A stretch of 64,000 bases of DNA from Beroe forskalii (lineage: Eukaryota > Ctenophora > Nuda > Beroida > Beroidae), in NCBI GenBank assembly GCA_011033025.1, contig WFMF01000410.1:62001-126000 (forward strand), in the 5' to 3' direction. Below the pieces are notes generated by a model. The model ran no database searches and was not told the DNA's origin. It saw only the letters and a program-made list of their open reading frames with translations. Made by a program: the position numbers and the translations under genes. Positions 1-12,300 of the stretch are shown here, one piece after another (positions within the stretch are counted from its first letter, which is position 1; every line of letters begins with the position of its first letter).

Positions 1-607
1 CTTTATGTCAATCATTTTACGAGTTCGAACTATATTTTCGAAGACCGTTGTAGTGCAAATCACGGGTAATTTCACAGCATTCTGTTTCTCGGTTCTAACT
101 GATATTTTCCATTTAAGAAATACACTGTTGCGTTCCAAGCTGTTACAGCTCAGTCAACCCAAACTGAAGTGAGAAAAACTCGAATGTGCTTCTATTTTGG
201 GGAATTGTGTATTCATATTTTACAATTATAGGGCTATAAATTTTAGAAAATATTGCTGATAAGATTTGTTTATTTAGAGATAAGGGCTTGAATCAGATTC
301 TTCTTGCATGTAATAAACGGACTGTACTTGAATCTGATTTATTAGGAAATCGCAAAAGAGCTGTTTTTGGACATGAAAAAATACCGCATATTGTTGGGGG
401 TGATTTGCTGAAAGTAGGGCTACTGGCTCAAAGCTGTCCCTGGGTATTTCCTGTTTTGAGAAATTTCTTTCAGATTCAATCAAAATCTGGAAGAATGTGG
501 AACAATAAATTTCATAATTCATATATAATGGTGTGAGAAAATTCATTAAAATCGTGACAATCACAATCCAATTATTCCAAATAAGGAATAACACGCCCCG
601 CGCACAG

Positions 608-3600
608 GTACAAGAGTTGGAGGGTGAGGTGGAGAAACACAGCCGACTAACGGAGGAGGAGCGTCAGGAGATAGCGGAGAGTGTCAACAAGGTCTCCCTG
701 CAGTGGACCGAACTTAACAACCTCCTAGCCGGTAGGATATATTATGTGGACTTAATTCCTAACACAAAACACGTACCTAGTCAGTAGGAAAATACTCCTG
801 ATAAACTCGGACTGAAAGTATCTTGGCACTGCATCACGTAATTGGTGCGCGTGTAAAGATATGCGAGTTTTTAGTTTAACAAAACATTACGAGAACACAA
901 TTTCAATCATTGCGCGCTTGATAAGTTCTAGTTTATCAAAATCACACTTATAAAGTGCTGCAGTTGTTAAGTGTGCTGATACCTAAATATAATTTCAAAG
1001 GCAAAAACATTTGCGATTTACTGGTCAGCGAGAGAAACTTAATAGCATACTATCGGGTATGATGTAGTCTGTTTTCATGCTTTCTTGGTCGAGTTTGGAA
1101 TTTTTGCTAAAAATGCAGTTCAATAAATATAAAATATATTTTTGTAATAAGCGGTATTATACATGTGTCTGTGGAAGTGCATAAAAGCTTCAAAGTTTGC
1201 TGATGAAATCGTATTATTATGAAAGTTACCAGACCATATTATTATGTTAATATCTTTTCAATAAAATATGTCGAATTATTAATTGCTGTTATTTCAGAGA
1301 AACAAAAGCAACTTGCAGCAACGAACAAACTGAGGATATTCCTGACTGACATAGACAGTTTTCTCCTTTGGGAGGAGGAGACTCTCATTCAGGTTTGAAA
1401 TCTTCATCCTTTTTAATTAATTCTCAGACTTTGGGGCCCAAAATCAAATTATTCGATGATTTGGTCGGATCATTTTTCACGGAGAACCTATGAGGTGAAC
1501 ACGGAGAACCTATGGGGTGAACATTAGATTATTTCAATTTCTATGATTAGTTCTGATTATTTGGTCGGGTCATTTTCATTAAGAATCATTGGGGCGACCA
1601 TTTGATTATTTAAATTTCTATAATAAGCTCCGATTAAACTAAATTTGTATAATTTATGTCCCATTTCTATCTAACACTTATGTTCTAGCTCACATAGGCC
1701 CAACCTTTTACATTTCAAAAGAGCCAATGATCTTACTCATGCGACTAAAAGTTGTCACCTTCTTTGACTCAAGTCTCAAGACGCCGCAGATAGTTTGAAT
1801 ACCTTTTATGTGATAAGATTCATAATTCCTCTCATTGAACTTTATGCCGGATGCCAGATTTGCATGATTCTGTTTTTATAGTTCATAAGTTCGGGCTAAA
1901 CTTTTTCTCTAGAATACACTCCCAAAGTGGTGTTTGGATGTTTGACGCTCAAGGAGTCAACCATAGGCATTGATAATCACTGACTATAGTTCCGCTTCAT
2001 TGGCAGTAGGACTAGCTTGAAATGCATTCCTAAACCTTATCATGGTACTCTTCCAGCTTTAATACGTTCTAATTTTGAGAGACTTGTCCATAACGCCCGA
2101 CTCGAGCCGTTTGAGGGTGTTGAACCGCTCTCAAGGTGAGAAATATATTTAAATTTACAATAAATATTTTATATTTCAGGCTAGTTCCACTGAGTTAGCT
2201 GTAGGGATAGCTCGTGTAGATCAGAAAATCACGACTGAGATTGAGACATTTGATGAGGACTGAGATTTCGTTCATTAACATTTGAAGATTCCCCAACTAT
2301 TCCAGTTTATCTCCCAATATTCTCCGAGAATGGTTTGTTTATTAACTTCGTTTATTCCCCCAATATTCCCTTTTATCGCCCCAATATTCCCTCCCATTCC
2401 CTCTCATTCCTCTTGTTTCAGGGAGTGCCCTCCAGAAGTAGCATGTGACGGGTGCCCCGCTCATCTCAGACAAACTGGAGATTCAATATTCTCTAATGTT
2501 CCCCCAATATTCCCTCTTACTCCCTAATATTCCCTAAATTATTCCCTCTTCAGGGAGTGCACTCCAGGAGGAACACGTGACGGGTGCCCCACTTATCTCA
2601 GACAAACTGGAGACCCTACATTCCCCCAATATTCCCTAATACTCCCTATTATACCCTTTTACTCCCTAAATTATTCCCTCTCCAGGGAGTGCCCTCCAGG
2701 AAGAGCATGTAACGGGGGCTCCGCTTATCTCAGACAAACTGGAAATTTAATATTCCCTAATACTCCCAACTATTCCCTCCCATTCCCCAATATTCCCTCC
2801 CATTCCCTTTTATTCCCTCCTATTCCCTATTATTCCTTCTTATTCCCTATAAATCCCTCTATTCCCTTCCATTCCCTCTCATCCCCCTTGTTTCAGGGAG
2901 TGCCCTCCAGGAGGAACACGTGACGGGTGCCCCGCTCATCTCAGACAAACTGGAGACCCTACAGGACCGCTGGAACCAGATTGCAGAGCAATGGAATGTA
3001 CGGGCTAAACTCCTTCAACAATGCAGGTATCTTTGGGGAAGGTTTTTTTGCTTTTCTTCGAAAAAGTTCAGACTTTCATGAATTTTTGATTGATTTCTCG
3101 TAGGCGTCATAATGATAAGATTGGGTAACAAGATTGCGGTTGTCAATCATAACCAGAAATTTGTATTTTCCCAGAGAGCTACAGCTACTCAAAAGAGATG
3201 TCAAGCTTGCAGAAAGCACGTTAGACAAACAAGACGAAGTCATCACTGAAATGAAGGTACATGATGTGACAATCTGAGAATAATTATTTTTGACCAAATG
3301 AAATTCAAGGTGTTCTATGAATAAAGAAATATCTTGCCACCATGTTTTGGTAAATATTTAACCCTCCAACAAAACGTTATCCAAAACCATCAATAACTTC
3401 CCCAAGCTCTTTATAACTTCCCACCTTTTCAGTCATCAGATCTGACGCCCGAACAGCGCATTAAGAAGCTCCAAGCCCTGGAGAAGTTGTCTGTCCTGGC
3501 AGACAACAAGCTAGACACCCTCCAGACGACAGCTGACAAGCTCCTTGTGGAGAAGGAGCATTATGCGGAAGAGGAGATCAAGGATTTGGTGGAATCTCTT

Positions 3601-6600
3601 ACTGCCCGGTTAGTGTTTCCTGATAGTTTTGTCAGAGTGAAGTGGTGTCAGAGTAAAGTGGTGTCAGAGTGGAGTGGTGTCAGCGTAAAGTGGTGTCAAG
3701 TGAGGGAACTGGCATTAGTTTTGACTGGTTTCAGTGCATGGTTAACAAGTGTTAAAGCGAACCAGTATCAGGGTGAAATAGTGTCAAAGTCGGCTGGTGT
3801 CTGTTCAGTATGCAATGTCAGGCACTGTAAATTTTATCCCAGCTGCAGTCCATTTTTTCGTGATTTCTCATATTTTTAATATTTTTCCGTAATTACTTTC
3901 TTTTCATCACATTTTCCCCACTTCTATTCACTGACTGCGCTCAATAGTTTTGACGAGCCCCACTATACAGCAGCATTGTTTGATCTGATGGAGTTAGAGT
4001 GAGTATTTATATGTGTGGAACTTCTGAAGGGACAATGACGTCTTACATATTCTGTTAGTGAAAGATAGTTATTTGAATTTCTGGAAGACCATAATTAACA
4101 CGAATTCGGAAACTTTTAAATAGCATTTGGTGATTTTCTTCTGCCGTTTCTGTGACTTTGTTGTCACAAAAATTGATGGTAAAATACCAGTGTAAAGTAG
4201 CAGTCTTCGGCGACTCTCCCTGTTCATAAACAGCGGACCACGGTGCCAACTTAGCTGTAAAAGCTTATAACGGACCTATGCTATCGGGCACCTTTTTGCC
4301 TATATGACACAGCCCATAGGGGCATAGGCCTTCTTGTTGCTCAACGCATGTTCCGTGTCGGTGTTAAAAGCTTTTTACACCTATAAAGAAAGGGGGCGCA
4401 CAAACATTTTCCTTTGTTATCAAAATGCATTTTAAATAAAATGCATTTTCCTTTTAAGTAAGACTAAGATCATTTTCTTGGAAAGTGGTCACTTAAAACA
4501 TCATTTCAAAAGTACTCTCGTGAACATTCCATCAACTGCAGTATGATTGAGAAGTTGAACGTGAACATTGAATTTTGCATGACGCATTTCGTATTATATT
4601 GAGGGAGCTAGAATCAACTTGAAGCTCATTTGTTCTATTTATTAAGAAAAACGCAAAAATAAAACCTTTGCTACCCGTAAATGGGTAAAATCAAAAATGC
4701 AAGATATTTTCTCACAGTTTATTTTGCCTCGCTTTGACTTTAGTACTTTGAACATTGCGCAGCTGAACAGAAAAACAGAGTACTCAATCGTATTTTACTC
4801 AATGAGAAAGGTTCTGTGAACATTTTGAATCTCTTCGAAAGCTCATTTGATGCACCATAAAGGGGCTTTTAAATCTAGTACACGAATATTCTTTTCCCTG
4901 CATCTTTTGTGATGTTCTTTGTCGCTTTGTCTGCAGCTGTAACACTATTGAGTTGTGGCTGGAGCCTCAACTCATCTGGAGTTATAACCGACCCTGTACC
5001 GACTGGTAAAGCGAGGATTCCTGCTTCATCCGGCACAGAACTTTCCTGTATTTATTACCAGAACTGGAGTTTTATAGATGTTTCGAACCTCCGGATCACT
5101 CATGAGTTTCGAGTTCGGGTTCTGGGAAGTTGTGAGAGGTACTGCTTTTTGACGAGGAATTGTACGGTTTTGCCCATGATAATGGTACAGGGGTATGCAT
5201 GCTTTACGCTGAGGTTGCACAATTAAGGAGATGAGAACTTGAGTGATGAAGAAACTGATTCTACGGATCGACTTGAGGAAATTATTCAAGAAACTAAAGA
5301 TAATTTTGATGATAAAGATTCAAATTTACATGATAATAACGTGGAACTCGGTGATAACCCTGATACCGAAGAAGGTATCAAAACGAATTCTTTAATCGAA
5401 GATAACATGGGTGATAACAGCAGCGATGCATTTTCTGGTGACAAAAATTCCAGGAAAATCCCTGCTAATTCTGAAAAACTCGATCCTGACTCTGACGATG
5501 GTGTCAAAAATTTGAGAAGCTCCGAAAATCAACTGACAATCGGTAACATCACCTCCTGCGCAGCACCTGCAGAACTCTGTTTCGATTCCTTGGACAGTAT
5601 TGTGGATCACAGCAAGGGACATGGTGTTAAAATCACCCAGGAAGGAACTGGGTTATGTCTGGGAGTGAGAAAGGGAAATGCTTCATCTGCTGATCAATGG
5701 GATGATAAGATGGTGTTCGTTATGGCATGGAAAGGATGTTCTAAAGCGGACTGGTGGGTCGTAAGACGCTTGAATGTTACTTATCAGGGGTCACCGTTGG
5801 TAGAAATTGCTCTTAGAGATCGCCCTTGGGTATTCACTTGGGGTATGGGTAAGAATGAACTCGGTATAGGTTTCCATGTGGTTTATGTTGCTAAAAGAAA
5901 ATCATCTCAAAAAGGCCTTAAAAATATCAATTTTAAACAAAGTTTAATCTTCGAGAGAGACACTTACCCCGGTGCCAATAATGCCTCCAATTTTGTGGTC
6001 TCAGGACCTGATTTTACTGTCAACTACGGCACGGCCAGTGATCCATCGTATCTCCCCTGGCTCCTCTGCTTAGTGCCTTCCTGCGAATTTTACTCCCATT
6101 TCATTCCGTGATCCCTCCCAAAATAATGTGGTATGCGCCCTGACTGCTCTTTCTGGTGATCACGCTAAAGTTGAAAACAGAAATAATGTCCCCTTCTTTT
6201 TAGTAGGAAGTGTTATCACTGTCAAGTGTAATGAGGGATTCGGGATCAAATCCCTGAATTATACTCGACGGTATGAAGTTAAAGTGTGAGCGAGGGATGA
6301 AGGTCAGATCGTGTATCCCTATTCCAAGCAAAGATTATAGGCTGTACGTGTTTACCGATTATCGTTGTTTTGATTGTCGGTTCAACAGTTTTTGGGGAGT
6401 GTTTGAGGTTGTTCAAATGTGTGAGGATATCTTACAAGGTTGAAATTGGACCGGAAATAGAACCAGACATCATAGCTGAATGTCCGATTTGAGAAATGAT
6501 CATGAAAAAGAAAAACATGGGCATTTGGTGATTCTGATCACGAACCTTTTTGAACCTATCGGCTATTGGTTATAATATTTATTTTTACTAGCGTGCATGT

Positions 6601-9398
6601 TTGCATCTGGAATGATACTGTGAATGTTTGGAATGGGGGATTGTTCTTTTTTTGGATCGAAACAATTCTTATAATAAATTGTGTAACATTTGCATTTTGC
6701 ACCTTTATTTGATATTCTTATACCTTCCTGTTTTTTTGTCAAAAACAGAATGGGCGACTTCTTATATAACAATGTGCAGTGTGAAACATCATTGTTCAAA
6801 CAATATAGTTTTGATTGCATTGTTTTACTGTTAATGATTCCTTATATAGTCAAATTCTTGCCCCGCAAGAAAGAGCGCATGTTTTCAACCCCTACCTTTC
6901 TGCTCCTCAAAGAATATCACCCCACCAGTCTCTTTATCTCGAGAATATCACAACACCATTCCTTTGTCACACAAGAATATCACGGCACCATTCTTTCACA
7001 CCAAGGGCGTGTCGAACTTCTAATCGTGCGCAGCTTACTGCCTGTCATTAACAACCAATGAGCCGCGCATGATTAAGCCGCGCATGGAAAAGACACGCAT
7101 TCAAGAGTTCAACACGCCACCTATAACACAAGATTATCACGCCACCCTTCCTCCACAACATCAGAATATCACGCCAACCCATCTTCACACCACATGATTA
7201 TCACGCCATCTCCTACCAGGCACTCTGAGAACACTGCGAGTACAGAGACAGCAGAAGATGCCATCAGGGAGGCTAAACGACTCCAGAAATTCATTGATGA
7301 TGCTACCGAACTGACTCTCTGGCTCAAGGAACGCGGTGAGTTGCTCCTGCCATTTCCTGTATGTGTGCACCTGCGTCGATGGAAAGAACGGTCGAAAGAA
7401 CGGTCGAAAGAACGTGCAAATTTCAACAACAAATTGAATGAAAAGCAAATTGCAGTATTGCCCGTGCGCACTGTAATTTTGCGTTCTTTCGACGGATCTT
7501 TTGTACCCATTCGCTGCGAAAGACGCCCGCGCGTGGAATTTTACAGTGTAAAGATTTAAATTTGACACTTGCTTCCTCTTCAGCTGACTCGCTATCGGAA
7601 GAAAGCCTGAGAGATCCTGCTACCTACCCGCTGTTAGCAAAACACCACGAAGCTCTGACGGGAGAACTGACAAACAATGAAACACTGCTGGAACAGCTCA
7701 CGAACGAGGGTAAGGGTGCCAGATAGTTAGAATTTTATTGAAAAAAACTGTTATGCAGTTTTATCGTTATATGAATTGGCAACCGATTGAAAAGACCTAC
7801 CTTAGTACCAGAAATATAGGCGACAAGAAATTAAGGCGATTTTGGAAAAATCGCCTTAATTTCTTGTCGCCTTAATATCTGGTCGTCTTAATATATGGTC
7901 GTCTTGATTTTTATAAGGCATAATTTTCCGTTATTTTTCTCTCCTATCCCAACTTTTCCAATATAGGAACACAATAAATCACTTGATAGCCAAGTAATCA
8001 GTGCAATAAGCACCAAAAAGAAATTAAAATACTGATTCAATAAGTCGACAAACTATTCAAGTATTATTTTAGTGGAAAATCTCATTATCATTCTTATTTT
8101 CTTCATCTGATGTAAAGATGCCGGTATGGACTCTAGAATGACCCATTTGAAAAGCTCAGGATCTGGTGTAGGTACTGTATTTTGAAGGCCCACTCAAGAA
8201 GACTTTCTGTATTTTTGTTCAGTTTTATATTCATTTCATAGCCATTTCAAAAGGAAGAAATCGTTTATTTTCGAAAAAAAACTCCAATTTGAACTCCAGG
8301 AAAAAATCGTCTTAATATCTTGTCGCCTTAATATCTTGCGCCTTAATTATTAGTCGCCTATATTTCTGGTACTAAGGTATACCAGAGATTGCAATAGACC
8401 GATCGCGTTAACCTTCAGACCGCTCGCTTGCATGAAGAATAACTAAGTTTAATTATAAAGGATTCTACGAGTAAACTAATACGCCGCGCCGCCGCTGTGA
8501 CTACGTTAACACGTACAGGTCTGGAGATCAACTCTTTGGAAAGTAACCCGCTGGTGGTAAGTAACGTTGAGGAGTTACAAGCAGCGTGGGACAACCTTTC
8601 TCAGCTACTGGAGGAGAAAGATGCTGCGCTACAGGTAATCACAGATTTAAATTAAAACAGAAATTTAAATTACACATTTAATTTGAATCGCATATAATTT
8701 AAATCACACATTTAAATCACACATTTATTCATTGAATCACCAAAGGAATTTAAATCATTGAAATCACACACTCGGAATCACACCTAAAATCACACGCCAG
8801 TTACTGTAACTCTGTAACAAAGGAGTCGCGAGTTCGAGAAATGAGAATCTTTCTGAAATTTCCGCATCGGAGATCAGTCGATATTGATATTTATATCGAA
8901 CTCTTTTACGATTTTCAGACGGCAGAAAAAGGCCGGAGGGCAACTGAGAAACTCCAGAATTTGGCAGTTCTGGTCTCTGACATGACAGCAGCATTACAGT
9001 CTACAGATACTGGATTTGAGCCAACGGCTGCAAAGCAGATTAACAAGAAATATGAGGTTATCTAGTTGCATATTTGATAGAGATTGTTAGAAACTTAGTT
9101 ATCATTGGTATTTACAAATTGAATAGCTTTGCTTTAAACTTTTGTTATGAGACGAAAATCCCCCGAACGGCAAATTCCAACATTTGCCTTGATTTTATTC
9201 GCCAGATATATTGCGTAACTCTTAAATGTTCACTTTACATCACAAAAATTGTCTTTCATTTTATTCATCAACTTGTGTTTCATCCCAGGTTCTGTCATCT
9301 GAGATTGACGGTCTAGAACTGGTCTGTGAAGACATCCCAGAAGTGGAGGCAGAAGAAGTTGGGTCGGTTATGGCCCAAAAGGACGACATCAAATCCAG
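608..9398 (+). CDS. Beta-spectrin exons, first block (spectrin repeats)
   Basis: Exons seen: 608-731, 1298-1392, 2180-2257, 2897-3026, 3175-3256, 3433-3608, 3948-3998, 7220-7335, 7584-7709, 8519-8634, 8919-9056 and 9289-9398. All are bounded by AG acceptors, and all but one by GT donors with matching phase. The peptide is alpha-helical and heptad-like, for example VEKHSRLTEEERQEIAESVN, then EAKRLQKFIDDATELTLWLK, which is a typical helix A with its tryptophan. The exon at 2180 runs into TGA at 2261 with no GT donor in reach. Its homology continues at 2897 (ALQEEHVTGAPLISDKLETL), so that junction is irregular. The large introns hold other material: 3999-7219 contains a decayed intronless gene and short tandem repeats, and 7710-8518 contains a complete MITE. 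Confidence 0.85.
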
Positions 9399-12300
9399 GT
9401 ATGTGAAGTTGGTTCGGTTATGGCTCACTGGCTCAGAGATAGTACTGATTTGAGTAAAATCCTAGATCTGTGACTGTGTGATATCTGTGTTAAGGTACAA
9501 TTTAGAATTGCATTTCATTATTTGTAAATTCTCTATCACGGCTAAAAATTGATTTCCGCGCACGCAATTTCCACCTATCGAGCCAATAGAAACATCAAAG
9601 AACTGGGGAATGGTCACTTCTATAATCCTTGTTGGCTGGCCATTCAAATAGTGTGAGCTGTTCATCATTACTATCAAAATGAAAAATACCTATCAGAGTG
9701 GTTTCCAAATCACAAATCGTTTTAGTTTCCACTGCATTCGTCGTTTCTTCCTTGGTATCAAACCACGCTTTGATGTTGTCTTTACTGTAAATTACCACGT
9801 TACCGTTGGGAGCTGTGGTTTTGATGTCAACCTGGAATGTCAGATGAAAGGCTCCTGCCAACTGTTCCCTTAGAAATTTAAAATAGCAAGCACAGGTTCA
9901 CTTTCGTTTTATCGAAATAAAACGAAATAAATCAATGTCTCGACTACTTTTATAAAATCCATCTCTATTTAGTGTTACCCACCCTGCATAGTTGCCAGCC
10001 CTCATTTTCATGCATTGATATTCTAAACTTAGCACAGTGAATCTCCCCTAAGTCTGTACATGTGACGGTCACGCTGTTCGTTCCGCCTCTCCTGGTTAGG
10101 ATTCGATTTAGATTTTTGAGTTTAACTGCAGCGAAGCAGCTGAAAATGGCAACAAAATATTCGCAAATTATCGGCCACTATCCGAATTCCGAATCTAATG
10201 CCTTGTTTTGCATTGCCAATTTTGCATTGTTTTGAAATAATTTCAGGCCAAAGACCTACCGATTGGTAGGTCTTTTAGGTCTTATTAAAATGCTATATAG
10301 CTTGGGAGGCTTGCCAGCCCTCTATAATTATCATAAATTTCTTATACAATTTCTAAAGTTTCAATAAAACCTGAACTCGGTATCGTCATTCCCAATTTGT
10401 GTTTCTGGGCTGCAAGCTCCGCGATGAAGTCCAACCAATGTCACAAATATGCTTGATCCAGTGTTAGAATACCGATCTTTGCAAGTTCCGACACTGACGA
10501 TGTAATCTGAAAAAATGGGGTTTTGGTTTTATAAAAATGTAATCTTTTTTATGAAATCAGCCAGTTTTTATTGAATTCATTGCTTTAGCGAATGTGTTTA
10601 AAAGCATATTTTAGTCGCTGTTGATCTAGGGAAATACTTAAAAATAGAAAATTTTACCTTTCATTCCGCTGATTCCCATTTCGACGTTCATTAAAAAGAT
10701 GACAAATAGCTTCACCAGTAGCGCAGAATTGAAAGTGATCTGTTTCTTCATATCATTATCCATACGATTAACTATGATGTTAGACTTTAAAGGTACGAAT
10801 ATTACCAGTAATTTCAGCTCCGGTGTCACATGTGTTTGTTGTATCACATGTGTTTGTTGTGTTTGTTGCTGCTGTCAACTGTCAGCCGTAATTTGATTTT
10901 ATATAACGGTGTCAGCAACATATCAAACTGGTGTCAACAGTACTAGTGACAGCACCATATTAAACTGGTGTCAGCAGTACCAGTGTCAGCAACATATTAA
11001 ACTGGTGTCAATGCCGCAGCAGGCAATAGTGCGTCGTACAGATTTGAGTTATTCACTGGTTTTGAAGCCACAATTAATGATTTGTTATTGAAACTATTAA
11101 AGTACTATTTTCATTGATCAAAATATCAAAATATGCTTGACATAACTCTTTATCAGGTTTTCCGAGCTGCAAATACCGCTGGCGGAGAAACAAAAGAAAG
11201 TGGGGGAGAAGGAAAACTTGCGGGAATTCAACAGGATGTGTGGCGATGAGGAGCAGTACTTGAAGGAGAAACTACTTTCCCTAGAAAACAAAAACCTCGG
11301 TAATTACAAAAACTTTGGTTGTAACAAAAACTTTGGTTGTAACAAAAACATTGGTAAACATTGGTAACATTGGTAACATGACAGGGGCAGTTTTAACCGC
11401 CGCTGTTACGAATATGTCAGTGAGTGAACGACCTACAGAAGAACAGTCTACTGTTATCGTGTCTAGTAAATTGTGCGTACGGTGTGGACAAAAATATGCT
11501 GTTTCTGAGTGCAGTCGTAAATTTACAATTTATAAAACCGTTATCTTGATGGATCATCGCGCAGGACATTCCACCAAGTGTGTTGATATTGCCACCAGCG
11601 GGCCTATCACTTCATCTAAGTATCTCTTTGACGCCGGTAGCTGTGTGGTACTGAAACTCACAGTGAAACAGGTGCTGAAACTCGATGTGAACTATTAAGA
11701 ACTGTAAAACGAATGTTCGAAGTTTTGTTTTGTCGCTGATGCGGCGCCACTTTAAGGTTGAGCAGGCCTTATTAGAGCTCAGGAATCAAGATTCGTTCAT
11801 AATAAACGTGCGCATCATGTTTTTTAATTCGGGGTATAGGACTCTAGGTCGGGGGACTCTGGGTCGGCGACGGCAAACCAGGGTGGACTCTGGGTCGGGA
11901 GATCCCCACAGGGTGGACTCTAGGTCGGGAACCCTAATTACATGTTACGCTGATTAGGTAACATGAATGAGGCATAGAATACATCGAGTTCAGATACTTT
12001 AAAGAGTTAAAAGTATAGGTAGTGAGAAAGTGAAAAAGCACAACAATATTTACCAAGGGTAAAAATTTCAAAATAGAAAAAATTTCTGTGTAGTTAGTAG
12101 AGGTATGAAAGTTTTGAATAGAATTGAGGACTGCATTTGCTGCAAAAAGATGTCCAAATTATGTTCTTTGTAGAGTAGTAGACATGTTGATGGATACATC
12201 TCTGGTTCTGGTTACCTAAGTGGGACGAGATCCTGACGAATTAGCATGGGGTCGCCATCGCATGAACCTCTCGTATCACGTATCCCCTCCGATGACATGA

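Noticed and set aside
9679..9873. Plus-strand frame opposite the nested PLAT-like exon
   Set aside because: The minus-strand frame has consistent exon phases over four exons and a signal peptide; the plus frame is a shadow.
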